Positions 51,037 through 62,353 of a stretch of 64,000 nucleotides of DNA are shown here, one piece after another. Every line of letters starts with the position of its first letter. Position 1 is the first letter of the stretch. Source of the DNA: Marisediminitalea lipolytica (GTDB lineage Bacteria > Pseudomonadota > Gammaproteobacteria > Enterobacterales > Alteromonadaceae); the NCBI RefSeq assembly GCF_001758465.1, contig NZ_MJIC01000010.1, forward strand, positions 868,001 to 932,000, given 5' to 3'. Below the pieces are notes generated by a model, which was not told the DNA's origin, did no database searches, and worked only from the letters and a program-made list of their open reading frames with translations. The position numbers and the translations under genes are program-made.

Positions 51037-51064
<28 letters not shown>

Positions 51065-52992
51065 ACACCCGGTTGCCAGTTTTACTGGCACTGGCTTTAG
51101 CAATAGCAGGCTGTGGTGGCGGCGCTGACAGCTCGTCACCCAATTCTGAGTTACCGGTTAACGCAAACCAGCACGCCGAACCGGTAATAGCAGCTGACGG
51201 CCTGCAACTTTTTGGTGAACTCAACGCCGAGGTTTTTTCGGCCTCCGGCTTTGTGGTGTTAAGCGCCGACAACGATCCGCTGGCTACGGTTGAATGGCAG
51301 CAGCTCAGTGGCCCGCCGTTACATTTACTGGCCGCCCATACCCAGGCTATTGGTTTTGATTTGCCAGCCTCTGGCCAGTATGAACTGGCCATTTTAGCCA
51401 CCACAGCCAGTGGTGCTCAACGCCAGCTTCGTTTTACCCTTGAAGCCCTCGCCAGCAGTGATGAAAACCGTGCCGCTATTCGCCTTGATCATATGGCTAC
51501 GGAACGCGGCAGAGTGTCACTGCGGGTCGACTCAGATACCAGTAAAATCATTACCGATATTGTCTGGGAACAGCTTGCTGGACCCACCGTAAACGATATT
51601 GAATATCAGGCAGATGTTACCGCCGGCCCTTTGCACAGCGCTTTTTTTGCTGCCCCCGAAGTCGATTCGGATGAGGTTATGGTTTTCGCCGCCACACTGA
51701 CCTTTGATGATGGTGCCACCGCCAGCGATAAAGTGTATGTGGGAATAAACGATGCGCCCACGGACCGTCGCGGCATTTTTACTCAGAATGAGCAGTTTGT
51801 TACTACCGATATGCAGCCCTACCGGGCGGATTCGCCCTGGGCTCAGGCGCTGAAACGCTGTGTTTATACTAATCTGTTAACCGACAGTTGTTCCTTTGCG
51901 GAGCTACCGCTCATTGGCATGCAAACCCAGCACCCGGATATCGACACCATATTAGATAAAACCCTGGTTTCCCATCCCTGGATGGGCGATCGGTTTGCCG
52001 AGTTTTTGCGCCAGTCGGCCACTGCAGAAGACATGCTGAATTTACTTCGCGGCGTTACCGCTATTGTGATTTCTTACGATATCAGGCCGTCATTTTACTG
52101 GGTACGTACCGGGGCAATTTACCTGGACGCCCGCAATTTCTGGCGCACACCGGCAGAGCGGGATACCCTGAATACCGCACCGGATTACCGCAGTAATTTT
52201 GGTGACGAACTACAATTTGGCATTTACTGGCGCTACGTTAAAAACAATCAGTACTATTATCCGCAACCTGCCCTGGCAGAAAGTCAGCGAAACAGCCGGG
52301 ATCTGGCGCAGTCAGAAGCTGCGCTCGCCTGGTTGCTGTATCACGAACTGGCCCACGCCAATGATTTTTTCCCGCCTGCAGCATGGGCCGGTATTGATAG
52401 CAACCAGACACCACTAAGCTATTTTCAGCGCAACCCGGCAAATTCAACCCGACTTGACTCTTTCTATCCTTTACAGTCGGCAGCGCTGGCGGGGTTGGCT
52501 CAGGTATCTTTTGGCGGTGCTTCAGCCGCTGTGGAACAACGTCAGTTTACCCCCGCCCAGGCGGCCGATGAATTTAGTGCTGACATTGCGCCGGCTTATT
52601 ATGCTTACTATACCGAGCGGGAAGATTTCGCCACCCTGTTCGAAAGGTTTATGATGTTATACCGGCTCAACGTTAGTGCTGATGCCGGTGTGATTGGCCA
52701 GGATGATAATCCCGATGCCCTGCTCACCTGGGGTCAACGAGACCGGATTAATCAGGATAGCCTGCAAGCACGAACAGCTTTTGTAGTGGAGAGGATACTA
52801 CCGCAGCTCAACGTAGCTCAGTTGCAAAGCCAGCTGCCCGGCCCACAACCACTGAGGGCCGGTGTATCCTGGTACGATTTTGCTGCTTTAACCGAACAAT
52901 CCGGGGTTTTACTCAGGCTTAACCGTGCAACGTCAGAACAATTCAGGCCGCCTTTACAGCAACCACTGGCAGACCATCATTTACGCTATTAA
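51037..52992 (+). CDS. Large lipoprotein with a HELAH zincin motif
   Basis: Not assigned to a named family. It is 651 residues. A lipoprotein signal peptide (PVLLALALAIAGCGGG) is followed by a Ser/Asn spacer. Two beta-sandwich-like domains follow (~55-145, ~150-245; GFVVLSADNDPLATVEWQQLSGPP and SDTSKIITDIVWEQLAGPTVND), resembling PKD/Ig-type folds. The C-terminal half (~260-600) contains H436-E-L-A-H440 in LYHELAHANDFF, then a later Glu in YTEREDFATLFERFMMLYR that could be the third zinc ligand. This layout suggests a surface or periplasmic metalloprotease. The start overlaps DUF2069. Transcription may continue from wrbA. Confidence 0.75.
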
Positions 52993-53747
52993 TGACTGGC
53001 GTCGGGATCTTCCGCCAGTTCACGTTTAACCAGCGCCACGGAGATTTTCTTTTGCTCTTGTAAGGAACGCTGATCGAGCCTGTCGAGTAAGGCCATCAGG
53101 CTCGGTAAATCGCGCTGACTATGATTAAGCAAATAATGAAGTGCCTGGGCCGATAACACCAAACCACGCTGTTGGGCTCTGGCTGTTAAGATTTCACCGC
53201 GTTGTTCATCGGTAAGTGAGGCCATGGCGTAGGTCAGGCCGGCGCTAAGTCGGGAGCGAAGATCCGGTAATTCAACCTCAATGGCGTTTGGATTTGCCTG
53301 AGCAGCAATAATAAGTAAGCCAATACGCGTCTCGCTTACCCGGTTGATTAAATCAAACACCGCCTCTTCCCAGTGGGCATCACCGGTAATGGCATCCAGA
53401 TTATCCAGACATATCACTGGAAGCTGCTCCAGCGCATCAAGCAGTTTAGGCGATAGTCCCAGAACATCGGCAAAGTTTACATAGGCATGGGGAATTTCGC
53501 GGGCTGCCAACTGGTGACAGGTTGCATACAATAAGTGACTCTTACCCCGCCCCGACGGACCAGTTACATTGATCAAAGGAATAGACGCCGCATCTAGCAG
53601 CGCTAACGCTGGCTCGCCGCGCCAATCAGGACTGTGACCGGCAATACAACTCAGTAAGGTATAGACCTCATCATTAGCGCCCGGAACAAAACTGGCAAAG
53701 GTTTCGTCGTCTGGTAGGGTTACAGCCAAAGGAAGTTGCATTGTCAC
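52989..53747 (-). CDS. hda: DnaA inactivator Hda
   Basis: AAA+ protein that with the beta clamp stimulates DnaA-ATP hydrolysis and prevents re-initiation. It is 252 residues. The clamp-binding N-terminus is MTMQLPLAV (QLPLxV type). The P-loop is NVTGPSGRGKSHLLYA and Walker B is ICLDNLDAITGDAHWE. The sensor and arginine-finger region is LPDLRSRLSAG. It overlaps DUF2066 by four bases and its stop faces the lipoprotein stop. Confidence 0.95.
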   Translation of the reverse strand: MTMQLPLAVTLPDDETFASFVPGANDEVYTLLSCIAGHSPDWRGEPALALLDAASIPLINVTGPSGRGKSHLLYATCHQLAAREIPHAYVNFADVLGLSPKLLDALEQLPVICLDNLDAITGDAHWEEAVFDLINRVSETRIGLLIIAAQANPNAIEVELPDLRSRLSAGLTYAMASLTDEQRGEILTARAQQRGLVLSAQALHYLLNHSQRDLPSLMALLDRLDQRSLQEQKKISVALVKRELAEDPDASH

Positions 53748-55087
53748 TGACTCCAGAAATAATGCATGCCTTCCAACGGCTGACCAAATGCATCGGTCAG
53801 CGGCTGTAGCTGTTTATCCAGCGCCAGTACTGAACGTAAGTCCTGCTCATTGCCAAGCAGATTAAGCTGAAAAGTGCTGACCATTCCCTGTTGCTGAATC
53901 AGCATTACATTGTCTGTGACACTTAAATTTTGCAGATACGCCTGAACAGCTACTACCGCAGCAAGACTCGACAAATTTCCCACCGAAATCGACACCGACT
54001 GCGCAGCATCTCCCTCGCCCGGTAAAATCGCAAAATTCTGGCCGAGGTAATTAGCATAATCATTAATAAAGCCGGCAATTAACTGCGCCGGCTCATCACC
54101 AATCACCGTTTGATGAGTAACCGTATAGGCACCCTGCGAAGCCGCTAAATAGAGATAGTCCAGCGAGTAGCGCCCTTTTCTGGCACGTGCCGCAATAGTA
54201 GAAAATTCTTCCTGGGTAAACACGGGGCCTGCGTCGGCTTCTTTTTCCACCCAGCACATTTCGATCGCGTCCATTTCGGCAGGAAGCGGCAGTTCCACTG
54301 TGCCAAATTCATTTAAACGCAGTGCTGGCAGATGAAAAGGCTCCGGGATAAAACGGGAGGAAACGGGACGCTCTGGTCGACGATAAACCACTTCACGGGT
54401 GCGGTTTGGGTACAATCTGGCGCCTAATACGTAATCGACGTTATAGCGCTTAGCCGCATTGACTAATTGTTCCGGAAACATTCCCCATACATCATAACCA
54501 TTAATGGTCAGGGTATCGTCAATATCCATTAATGGCAGCGCCAGTGGCACACCGCGACTAACAGTTTGCTGACGCACTGCCTGAGCTAACGCTGAGGTGT
54601 TACCATCATCGACAATCCGACGTTCGCCTTCGTCGTCTTCAACAACCAGCCATAACAACGCATCAGGGCGGCGACTACCCCAGATTGGCATACGTAATCT
54701 GACCAGCTCACTTTCAATGAGATCACGGTCAAATTCTGCCACCAGATACAGCTGCCCTTGCTCTTCGGTAAAGCGATAGGCGCGTAAATACCGATTGGCA
54801 TTTTGGCGGATCGTATCCACCGCCTGATAATCATTAATATCCTGCTGACCGGTAATCCTGACCAGCAGTTGTTCTATTGCCTGACGGGTCCCTTTACTCA
54901 GAGTCCGGCTTGCGCGGTTTTCAACCGGCACCTTCCCCGTTGCCAGCTCAACCGTACTGCTCGCGAAGGCGACAGACAGCACAGAGCATCCCATCAGCAG
55001 AGCAAGACCGGCGGTCAGCACCGACATTTTTTTACGTAGATTTTTGAATTCAGGCACTGGCAAAGACTTTACAAACTCCATGTTCAT
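53744..55087 (-). CDS. DUF2066 family protein
   Basis: Probably secreted or membrane-anchored protein of 447 residues. An N-terminal hydrophobic segment (MSVLTAGLALLMGCSVLSVAFASS) looks like a signal peptide inside a ~20-residue leader. The body has a conserved start RTLSKGTRQAIEQLLVRITGQQ and LRMPIWGSRRPDALLWLVVED. DUF2066 proteins are typically encoded between purM and hda in gammaproteobacteria, as here. Function is unknown. It is coupled to hda (ATGA) and divergent from purM. Confidence 0.82.
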   Translation of the reverse strand: MNMEFVKSLPVPEFKNLRKKMSVLTAGLALLMGCSVLSVAFASSTVELATGKVPVENRASRTLSKGTRQAIEQLLVRITGQQDINDYQAVDTIRQNANRYLRAYRFTEEQGQLYLVAEFDRDLIESELVRLRMPIWGSRRPDALLWLVVEDDEGERRIVDDGNTSALAQAVRQQTVSRGVPLALPLMDIDDTLTINGYDVWGMFPEQLVNAAKRYNVDYVLGARLYPNRTREVVYRRPERPVSSRFIPEPFHLPALRLNEFGTVELPLPAEMDAIEMCWVEKEADAGPVFTQEEFSTIAARARKGRYSLDYLYLAASQGAYTVTHQTVIGDEPAQLIAGFINDYANYLGQNFAILPGEGDAAQSVSISVGNLSSLAAVVAVQAYLQNLSVTDNVMLIQQQGMVSTFQLNLLGNEQDLRSVLALDKQLQPLTDAFGQPLEGMHYFWSQ

Positions 55088-55331
55088 CAGCGAAATAGTG
55101 CGCGAGCAAAAGACGTTTCATTGTTATCTATTTAAACACGTTTTTCACCTTAATTATTGGCTTATCTGTACCCCGATGACGAATAACTGCGCCGACTGAC
55201 GACTATTTGTACAGGCCTGGTCTTAAACATTGGTGCAATTTACCGTGTTAAGCCGGGTTACACATTGGACTTACCCCCGGATACTGGTAGAATCCGCGCA
55301 TTCAAACCTGTCCATGTAACAAGGCTTACCC

Positions 55332-56369
55332 GTGTCTGAAAAAAATACGTCATTAAGTTATAAAGATGCCGGTGTCGATATCGACGCTGGAAACCAACTC
55401 GTTGAACGCATTAAGTCCGTAACCAAACGTACTCATCGCCCCGAAGTTCGTGGTGGTCTGGGCGGTTTTGGCGCATTGTGTTCGCTACCGGAAAAGTACA
55501 AAAATCCGTTATTGGTATCTGGCACTGATGGCGTAGGCACCAAATTACGCCTGGCAATGGATTTTGAGCGCCACGACAGTGTGGGTATCGATCTGGTCGC
55601 TATGTGCGTTAACGATTTAATCGTACAAGGCGCCGAGCCGCTGTTTTTCCTGGATTACTATGCCACTGGCAAATTAAACGTAGATACTGCTGCGGCGGTA
55701 GTATCGGGTATCGGTACCGGCTGCGAACAGGCTGGTTGTGCCCTGATTGGTGGCGAAACTGCTGAAATGCCCGGCATGTACCATGGCGACGATTACGATA
55801 TCGCGGGCTTCTGCGTAGGTGTAGTGGAAGCTGATGACGCTATCGATGGCAGCACCGTAAAAGCCGGTCAAAAACTACTGGCACTGGGTTCTTCTGGCCC
55901 GCATTCAAACGGTTACTCGCTGATCCGTAAAATTATCGAAGTCAGCGGCGCAGATGTAAATGCCGACCTTAATGGCACACCGGTTATCGACCAGTTACTG
56001 GCACCTACCCGCATTTACGTTAAATCTGTTCTTAAACTGCTGGAAAGCGTTAAAGTGGCGGCTATTTCACATATCACCGGTGGTGGTTTCTGGGAAAATA
56101 TCCCGCGCGTATTACCCGCAGATAAAAAAGCCGTGGTTGATGCAAGCAGCTGGCAATGGCCTACCGTATTTAACTGGTTGCAGGACAACGGTAACGTAGA
56201 AACCCACGAAATGTACCGTACTTTCAACTGTGGTGTTGGTCTGGTACTGGTGGTTGACGAACAGGATGTTGAAGCCGCGTTAAGCATTTTAAACGACGCT
56301 GGTGAAAACGCCTGGTTACTGGGCGAAATCGCCGATCTGGACGGTGACAACCAGGTTGAGATCAATTAG
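55332..56369 (+). CDS. purM: Phosphoribosylformylglycinamidine cyclo-ligase (AIR synthetase)
   Basis: Fifth step of purine synthesis, FGAM to AIR. It is 345 residues. Signatures are [77 protein letters not shown] and [17 protein letters not shown]. The start codon is GTG. It precedes purN by 4 bp. No PurR operator was recognised in the 244-bp divergent region with DUF2066. Confidence 0.97.
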   Translation: MSEKNTSLSYKDAGVDIDAGNQLVERIKSVTKRTHRPEVRGGLGGFGALCSLPEKYKNPLLVSGTDGVGTKLRLAMDFERHDSVGIDLVAMCVNDLIVQGAEPLFFLDYYATGKLNVDTAAAVVSGIGTGCEQAGCALIGGETAEMPGMYHGDDYDIAGFCVGVVEADDAIDGSTVKAGQKLLALGSSGPHSNGYSLIRKIIEVSGADVNADLNGTPVIDQLLAPTRIYVKSVLKLLESVKVAAISHITGGGFWENIPRVLPADKKAVVDASSWQWPTVFNWLQDNGNVETHEMYRTFNCGVGLVLVVDEQDVEAALSILNDAGENAWLLGEIADLDGDNQVEIN

Positions 56370-56373
56370 TAAT

Positions 56374-57021
56374 ATGAGTACACAACCTAACATTTGCGTC
56401 ATGATATCCGGTAATGGCTCTAATTTACAAGCCATTATCGATTGGGTAGAAGCGGGTAAGATTAACGCTAAAATTGCCTGCGTCATCTCAAACCGTCCTG
56501 ACGCATATGGTCTGGAGCGTGCCCGTGAAGCGGGCATAGAGGCAATTTGTCTGGATCACAAAGACTTTGCCGAACGTGAAGCATACGATCAGGAACTGAT
56601 GGCTACGCTGGATAGCTTTCAACCCGATTGTGTTGTGCTGGCCGGCTTTATGCGCATACTCACCAGTGAGTTTGTTGAACATTTTAGTGGCCGGCTATTG
56701 AACATTCACCCATCTTTGTTGCCTAAGTACAAGGGTTTAAATACCCATCAGCGCGCACTGGACAACGGTGACGATGAACACGGCCTGAGTGTTCATTTTG
56801 TTACGCCTGAACTTGACGGCGGCCCCGTCATCATTCAATGTAAAGTCCCGGTGTTTGATGATGATGACGCCGACGCTCTGGCCCAAAGGGTTCAGGAGCA
56901 AGAACGTAGTATTTACCCGCTAGTGGTTCACTGGTTTTGCAGTGGCCGGCTTACAATGAACAACAATAAGGCATTATTAGATGGTAAAGTTCTTCCGGAC
57001 AACGGTTACGCGAACGACTAA
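56374..57021 (+). CDS. purN: Phosphoribosylglycinamide formyltransferase
   Basis: Third step of purine synthesis with 10-formyl-THF. It is 215 residues from ATG 56374 (MSTQPNICVMISGNGSNLQAIID). An earlier in-frame start lies within purM and is non-conserved. Catalytic Asn/His are in LLNIHPSLLPKYKG, with TPELDGGPVIIQ further on. The 3' end overlaps the next gene by 41 bases in another frame. Confidence 0.96.
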   Translation: MSTQPNICVMISGNGSNLQAIIDWVEAGKINAKIACVISNRPDAYGLERAREAGIEAICLDHKDFAEREAYDQELMATLDSFQPDCVVLAGFMRILTSEFVEHFSGRLLNIHPSLLPKYKGLNTHQRALDNGDDEHGLSVHFVTPELDGGPVIIQCKVPVFDDDDADALAQRVQEQERSIYPLVVHWFCSGRLTMNNNKALLDGKVLPDNGYAND

Positions 57022-57751
57022 ATCTATTGCGCTGACACTTTTGTCAGCGCTTCTTTGTGTGTCAGCCAGAGCCGACACAAACGCAGCACAATCCACTCCC
57101 TTACTCACCCCTTTCGAAGCCGTTTATTACGCTTATAAGTGGGATGATAACCTTGGCTCGGCGAAAATTTCTCTGGAGCAATTATCAGAAGGACTGTACT
57201 CCCTTACCTATCAATCCAAGGTCTCCAAATTTTTCTTGTCGGATAAGCGCTTTGAGCATTCCATCTTTTTAGTTGAGGATGATCATCTTATTCCGCAGCA
57301 ATATAACTATTCCCGCACTGGCACTGGTCCGGATAAAAATCTGAAAGTAGAATTTCCGGCGCAGGATGGCGGTCAGATCCAGATAGAAAATGACGATGAA
57401 TCCTTTTCCTTGCCCTGGCAGGGCGAACTGGACAATCAGTTGTATCGTCTCGATGCGCCGATTCGTCTGGCCCGTGGTGAAAAGGAACTAAGTTACGATT
57501 TCATTAATTACCGCGGACAACAACGCAACTATGGCCTGCAAGTACTGGGCGAAGAGATAGTGGATTTACCCTACGGAAAAATTCAGGCTATTAAAGTCCA
57601 GATCGTGCGCAATTCCAAAAGCCGTATGACCCTGGCCTGGTTCGCTCCTGCGCTTAATTACCAGTTGGTACGCTTACAACAATTTAAAGATGGTGATGAG
57701 CAGGGTGATTTACGATTAAAAGCCTACTCAACAACCAGTTCAGCGCCGTAA
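56981..57751 (+). CDS. DUF3108 secreted protein
   Basis: Exported protein of 256 residues with a signal peptide (SIALTLLSALLCVSARA, cut before DTNAAQ). The mature DUF3108 region begins PFEAVYYAYKWDDNLGSAKISLEQL and ends RMTLAWFAPALNYQLVRLQQFKDGDEQ, a beta-rich fold. The family often follows purN in gammaproteobacteria. The 41-bp overlap with purN points to coupling. Function is unproven; a role in the periplasm or outer membrane is likely. Confidence 0.85.
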   Translation: MVKFFRTTVTRTTKSIALTLLSALLCVSARADTNAAQSTPLLTPFEAVYYAYKWDDNLGSAKISLEQLSEGLYSLTYQSKVSKFFLSDKRFEHSIFLVEDDHLIPQQYNYSRTGTGPDKNLKVEFPAQDGGQIQIENDDESFSLPWQGELDNQLYRLDAPIRLARGEKELSYDFINYRGQQRNYGLQVLGEEIVDLPYGKIQAIKVQIVRNSKSRMTLAWFAPALNYQLVRLQQFKDGDEQGDLRLKAYSTTSSAP

Positions 57752-57760
57752 GTGGCTTGA

Positions 57761-57797
57761 TGGCAGGTGCGCTGAGTACCTGCCAGGGCGCATTTTT
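57761..57797 (+). terminator. Likely terminator of purM-purN-DUF3108
   Basis: TGGCAGGT, 9-nt loop, ACCTGCCA, followed after a GC-rich link by five T. The separation of the T-run from the stem makes it a weaker candidate. Confidence 0.5.
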
Positions 57798-57900
57798 CCC
57801 CTCTTAACACGTTTTCCGTCACGAATTTATGACAGCGCACACGGTAAATGTCACAACACTATCACTTGATTTTTTGCCCCAGCGAAGATAGCTTTAAGAC

Positions 57901-57917
57901 ATCTGGTCAGACCTCGG
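57901..57917 (+). promoter_or_regulatory. FadR-like operator before fadE
   Basis: ATCTGGTCAGACCTCGG contains the CTGGTC-N-GACC core of the E. coli FadR operator (AGCTGGTCCGACCTGTT). It lies 22 bp upstream of the fadE start codon, a repressor-type position. The right flank is weaker than consensus. Confidence 0.6.
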
Positions 57918-57938
57918 ACAATAATGTGAGGAAAACAA

Positions 57939-60362
57939 ATGTCTGATTTTATTTGGGTATTACTGGTCGTTCTGTCTTTGTGTATCGCCGCTTATCAACG
58001 ACAGTCATTAGTTAACGCCTTGTTGATCGCTGCCGGGGTATTAATGCTGGGCAGCATTTTTGGTTCTCTTGGCATACTCAGCTGGTTGCTCTTTGCCCTG
58101 CTCGCTGCGCCCTTTGCCATTGCGTCTATTCGCATACCTTACCTTACCAAACCCATGTTGGCGTTTTATCGCAAAGTCATGCCAGAAATGTCGAGTACCG
58201 AACAGGAAGCCATTGATGCGGGCACCGTATGGTGGGACGGCGACATTTTTTCCGGCCGCCCCGACTGGCAAAAATTGCATGCTATTCCCATGGGGCGTTT
58301 GACGCCCGAAGAGCAGGCCTTTCTTGACGGCCCGGTCGATCGTGTTTGTAACATGATTGATGAGTGGCAGGTTAATCACAAGGATGCTGATTTGCCGCCA
58401 GAAGTCTGGGCCTACCTGAAAGAACACAAATTCTTCGCCATGATCATCAAAAAAGAATACGGTGGTCTGGAATTTTCCGCTTTTGCGCAATCCCGGGTTA
58501 TCCAGAAACTGGCCGGAACCAGTGCGGTTTTATCAAGCACGGTAGGTGTGCCTAATTCACTCGGTCCCGGCGAATTACTGCAACACTATGGTACCGAGGC
58601 ACAAAAGAATCATTATCTGCCACGACTGGCCAATGGCGATGAAATTCCGTGTTTTGCACTCACCAGTCCCGAAGCGGGCTCAGATGCCGGCGCCATCCCG
58701 GATCAAGGCATCGTTTGCAAAGGCCAGTGGCAGGGTGAAGAAGTGCTTGGCATGAAACTCACGTTTGACAAACGATACATTACCCTGGCGCCGGTTGCCA
58801 CGGTCATTGGCCTGGCCTTTAAGCTCTATGATCCGGACGGTTTGCTGGGTAACCAGAAAGAACTGGGCATTACCTGCGCGCTGATCCCTCATGATACCGA
58901 GGGGCTTGATGTTGGACGCCGTCATTTTCCTCTGAACACGCCGTTTCAGAATGGCCCAGTACGAGGTAAGGACATTTTTGTTCCACTGGACTTTATTATT
59001 GGTGGCGCCGATATGGCCGGTAAAGGCTGGCGTATGCTGATGGAATGCCTGTCGGTGGGCCGCTGTATCACCCTGCCCTCAACGTCGGCTGGCGGCGCAA
59101 AATCCTGCGCCATGGCTACCGGCGCCTACGCCCGGATACGACGCCAGTTTAAAATCCCTATCGGCCATATGGAAGGTGTGGAAGAAATGCTTGCTCGTAT
59201 AGGCGGTAATGCTTATCTGATGGATGCGGTGACTCGTTTTTCCACAGTAGGCGTTGACCTGGGTGAAAAACCTTCGGTTATTTCTGCCATTTGTAAGTAT
59301 CATCTTACCGAACGTTCGCGCATTACGATCAATGACGCCATGGATGTGCACGGTGGTAAAGGCATTATGTTAGGCCCGAATAACTATTTAGGCCGTGGCT
59401 ATCAGGGTATGCCGATTTCCATTACGGTGGAAGGCGCGAATATCCTTACCCGTAACATGATGATATTTGGTCAGGGCGCCATGCGCTGTCATCCGTTTGT
59501 GCTGGATGAAATCAAAGCCGCCGCCCTGAAAGACGAACAGGAAGCGCTGGCTGCCTTTGATAAAGCGGTGTTTGGCCATATTGGTTTTGCCCTGGCAAAC
59601 GCATATCGCAGTATCTGGTTTACCCTGACCGGCGGATACTTTCACCAGTCACCGTTTAAAGACAGTACGGCACGTTATTACCAGTTATTACAGGGATACA
59701 GTGCTAACCTGGCATTATTAACTGACTTATCCATGGGCTTGTTAGGGGGTTCCTTAAAACGACGGGAACGTCTCTCAGCACGGCTCGGCGATATCCTCAG
59801 TTACATTTATCTGGCCAGCGCAACGCTTAAACGTTATGACGAAGAAGGACGTCAACATGACGATTTACCCTTGTTACACTGGGCCATGCAGGATCTGATT
59901 TACAGCCTGGAAACGTCCTTAATGGATTTTCTGGATAACTTCCCGAACAAATGGCTGGGCATCATTCTTAAGCTTAAACTCATCCCTTTTGGTCACCGGG
60001 TAGCCAAACCCAGTGACAAAACCGAACATGCTATTGCCCGACTGCTGCAGCAGCCAAGTAGTGCCCGAACGCGCCTGGGGAATGGCCAGTATCTGACCCG
60101 TGAACCCGGCAGCCTGCCAGGTGAACTGGAACAAACCCTGGCCGATGTCATCGCGGCTGAGCCCGTGTTTGATAATATCTGCCGGGCATTAGGAGAAAAA
60201 CGCCCTTTCACCCAACTCGATGCGCTAGCTGACGAAGCACTGGCAAAAAATATTATCAGTGAGGAAGACGCTGAGTTACTCAGAAGAACCGAACACGGCC
60301 GGGCTAAAGTGGTTGCCGTGGATGACTTTGACCCGGAAGAACTGGTTGCTGCGATTCGCTAA
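57939..60362 (+). CDS. fadE: Acyl-CoA dehydrogenase FadE
   Basis: First oxidation of fatty-acid beta-oxidation. It is 807 residues, close to E. coli FadE. N-terminal hydrophobic segments ([52 protein letters not shown]) attach it to the membrane. The FAD/acyl-CoA core (~125-500) includes [17 protein letters not shown] and [22 protein letters not shown]. The long C-terminal extension is family-specific (DUF1974). AGGA lies 7 nt before the ATG. Control by FadR is inferred from the operator-like site at 57901. Confidence 0.95.
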   Translation: MSDFIWVLLVVLSLCIAAYQRQSLVNALLIAAGVLMLGSIFGSLGILSWLLFALLAAPFAIASIRIPYLTKPMLAFYRKVMPEMSSTEQEAIDAGTVWWDGDIFSGRPDWQKLHAIPMGRLTPEEQAFLDGPVDRVCNMIDEWQVNHKDADLPPEVWAYLKEHKFFAMIIKKEYGGLEFSAFAQSRVIQKLAGTSAVLSSTVGVPNSLGPGELLQHYGTEAQKNHYLPRLANGDEIPCFALTSPEAGSDAGAIPDQGIVCKGQWQGEEVLGMKLTFDKRYITLAPVATVIGLAFKLYDPDGLLGNQKELGITCALIPHDTEGLDVGRRHFPLNTPFQNGPVRGKDIFVPLDFIIGGADMAGKGWRMLMECLSVGRCITLPSTSAGGAKSCAMATGAYARIRRQFKIPIGHMEGVEEMLARIGGNAYLMDAVTRFSTVGVDLGEKPSVISAICKYHLTERSRITINDAMDVHGGKGIMLGPNNYLGRGYQGMPISITVEGANILTRNMMIFGQGAMRCHPFVLDEIKAAALKDEQEALAAFDKAVFGHIGFALANAYRSIWFTLTGGYFHQSPFKDSTARYYQLLQGYSANLALLTDLSMGLLGGSLKRRERLSARLGDILSYIYLASATLKRYDEEGRQHDDLPLLHWAMQDLIYSLETSLMDFLDNFPNKWLGIILKLKLIPFGHRVAKPSDKTEHAIARLLQQPSSARTRLGNGQYLTREPGSLPGELEQTLADVIAAEPVFDNICRALGEKRPFTQLDALADEALAKNIISEEDAELLRRTEHGRAKVVAVDDFDPEELVAAIR

Positions 60363-60385
60363 GAAGCGGCTACATCCAAAAGTTA

Positions 60386-60410
60386 AAAGGAACCTGCGGG
60401 TTCCTTTTTT
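60386..60410 (+). terminator. Rho-independent terminator of fadE
   Basis: AAAGGAACC, loop TGCG, GGTTCCTTT with a run of T, 23 nt past the stop. Confidence 0.88.
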
Positions 60411-60462
60411 AGTGGATTAAGCGGAAACAATTTGACTCATTTCGCTGGCAAACCACTGGTGT

Positions 60463-61329
60463 TTATAACGCCAGTACCATTGCCACTTCGCCGACAAAAT
60501 CAGCGGTAGAAACGGTGCCCCAGAAGCGGCTGTCACGAGAATTATCCCGATTGTCGCCCAGAAAGAAATAGTGATGAGCCGGGACCTCGACCGTTTGAAA
60601 CACGCCCACCGGACGATTTGGGTTACGCTGAATGAGGTAATTTTTGTCACCCAGAAACTCCCGGTAGATTTTATTATCGTCATCAACGCGTAAAAATTCT
60701 GTTCGTAATACTTTGCCGTTAACCGTAATAACGTCCCCTTCAATTACAATAGTATCACCCGGTAATCCAATCAGGCGTTTAACGTAGGGCGTCTCACTAT
60801 CGGGCGGGTAAAAAACATAGATCTCGCCCCGTTGCAGCATTGACTCATCTTTTACCTGCGTATTGTTGAGAGTGACGCCGTAACTACCGTAGTCACCAAA
60901 ACCCCATTTTTTCACGATAATATACTCACCCACTTTCAGGGTCGGGTTCATAGACGTTGCCGGAATACTGAACGGCTCGTAGCAAAACGCGCGAAATAAA
61001 AACACCAGGCTATAAAATATCGTGAAGATGGCTGGAATAGCCCACCATTTTGCATACCACCGCCTGACTTTTTGCGTTGAATAGGCCCTGCAAAGCAAAT
61101 AAGCGTGCACCGCACATACCAGCGTAAACAACCAGTTAAGATAAACGTAATTTAGCCAGTGACTTGGGGGAATTGATTTGTGGAGCACATAATCAAGGAC
61201 TGCTACCACTAAGGACAACAGAAAATACCGCCAGAACAGTGTTCCTTGATTGACGTACAAAAAGGCAAAAGGCGGTAACAGGATACCCAGCAACAGCGTA
61301 ATCCAGCCCTTGGGCTTCCATTCCATCAT
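60463..61329 (-). CDS. Signal peptidase I family protein with an extended membrane region
   Basis: Serine-lysine leader peptidase (S26). Catalytic Ser is in FSIPATSMNPTL and Lys in YVKRLIGLPGD; the C-terminal box is FFLGDNRDNSRDSRFWG. It is 288 residues from the first of two adjacent ATGs (GGAG upstream). The N-terminus has about four membrane helices (WITLLLGILLPPFAFLYV, FWRYFLLSLVVAVLDYVL, YLNWLFTLVCAVHAYLL, IPAIFTIFYSLVFLF), more than the two of LepB. It is not in the lepA-lepB-rnc-era cluster, so it is probably a second signal peptidase. It lies 16 bp behind adenosine deaminase. Confidence 0.87.
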   Translation of the reverse strand: MMEWKPKGWITLLLGILLPPFAFLYVNQGTLFWRYFLLSLVVAVLDYVLHKSIPPSHWLNYVYLNWLFTLVCAVHAYLLCRAYSTQKVRRWYAKWWAIPAIFTIFYSLVFLFRAFCYEPFSIPATSMNPTLKVGEYIIVKKWGFGDYGSYGVTLNNTQVKDESMLQRGEIYVFYPPDSETPYVKRLIGLPGDTIVIEGDVITVNGKVLRTEFLRVDDDNKIYREFLGDKNYLIQRNPNRPVGVFQTVEVPAHHYFFLGDNRDNSRDSRFWGTVSTADFVGEVAMVLAL

Positions 61330-61345
61330 TGTGCTCCTTTGGCTG

Positions 61346-62347
61346 CTATCTTGCCCGCGCACCATCCAGTAACCGTTGCTTCTCGGCCGCTGAAATGAAA
61401 GCCTGGTGCACCCCGTTCATTTGCACCTGTCGCAGCTGCTCAACGGTTAGCCCGATTACTTCATGGGCTACGCGGTATTCGTGACTGATATCAATGGCCG
61501 AAACGCCAGGATCATCGGTATTGAGTGTCACTTCTATGCCCGCTTGCAAAAAGCGTTTTAACGGATGATTTGCCGTATCGATCACGGTGGCGGTCTGATA
61601 ATTGGAGGTCGGACAGGCTTCTATCCCAATGCGTTGGTCCGCCAGATACTGCATTAGTCGCTCATCGTGTTGCGCTGCTACACCATGGCCTATTCGGCTT
61701 GCACCCAACAGCTCGATGGCATTCCAGATACTCTGCGGCCCATCCGCTTCGCCTGCATGTACGGTTATCTGCCAGCCAGCATCCCTGGCCTGTTTAAAAT
61801 GTTCGACGAAAATCGGCGCAGGATAGCCAAGCTCATCGCCAGCCAGATCTAATGCAGTGATATGCGCTTTATGGGCCAGCAGTCCAGCTAACTCCTGAGT
61901 ACAGGCGTCGGTACCGAAGGTTCGACTTAAGATGCCGATAAGATTGTATTTTAACGCAAAATCACGTTCACCATCAGCACAGCCCTGAACAACCGCAGCC
62001 ACCACATCAGCGACATTTAAACCATGATGTTGCGCCATGTAATAAGGAGAAAAACGCAGTTCCACATAGTCCAGTCCGCTAAGACTGGCGTCCTGCATGT
62101 TTTCGTAAGCAATACGATAGCAGGCATCCGGATTAGCTAATACCGACACGCCATAATCCAGCTTAGCTAAAAACGCGAGTAAGTCAGCCGTTTTATCCTG
62201 TATCTGGCACAGCGGCAGTAATTCATCAAGTGAATTGGCAGGTAACGCCAGATTATGCTGAGCAGCTAGTTCCCAAATGGTTAACGGGCGGATATTACCG
62301 TCGAGATGACGGTGAATATCCACCAGAGGAAGGTTGGGATCGATCAC
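61346..62347 (-). CDS. add: Adenosine deaminase
   Basis: Converts adenosine or deoxyadenosine to inosine forms. It is 333 residues. Zinc ligands and catalysis are visible as [13 protein letters not shown] (two His), [11 protein letters not shown] (His, Glu), RIGHG and [11 protein letters not shown] (Asp pair). It is close to the E. coli length. It is the middle gene of a response regulator - add - signal peptidase run with a 6-bp gap upstream, an unusual association. Confidence 0.94.
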   Translation of the reverse strand: MIDPNLPLVDIHRHLDGNIRPLTIWELAAQHNLALPANSLDELLPLCQIQDKTADLLAFLAKLDYGVSVLANPDACYRIAYENMQDASLSGLDYVELRFSPYYMAQHHGLNVADVVAAVVQGCADGERDFALKYNLIGILSRTFGTDACTQELAGLLAHKAHITALDLAGDELGYPAPIFVEHFKQARDAGWQITVHAGEADGPQSIWNAIELLGASRIGHGVAAQHDERLMQYLADQRIGIEACPTSNYQTATVIDTANHPLKRFLQAGIEVTLNTDDPGVSAIDISHEYRVAHEVIGLTVEQLRQVQMNGVHQAFISAAEKQRLLDGARAR

Positions 62348-62353
62348 AAAGAT

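Noticed and set aside
60417..60743. 108-codon minus-strand ORF
   Set aside because: It overlaps the signal peptidase gene in another frame, and the peptidase frame carries all family motifs.
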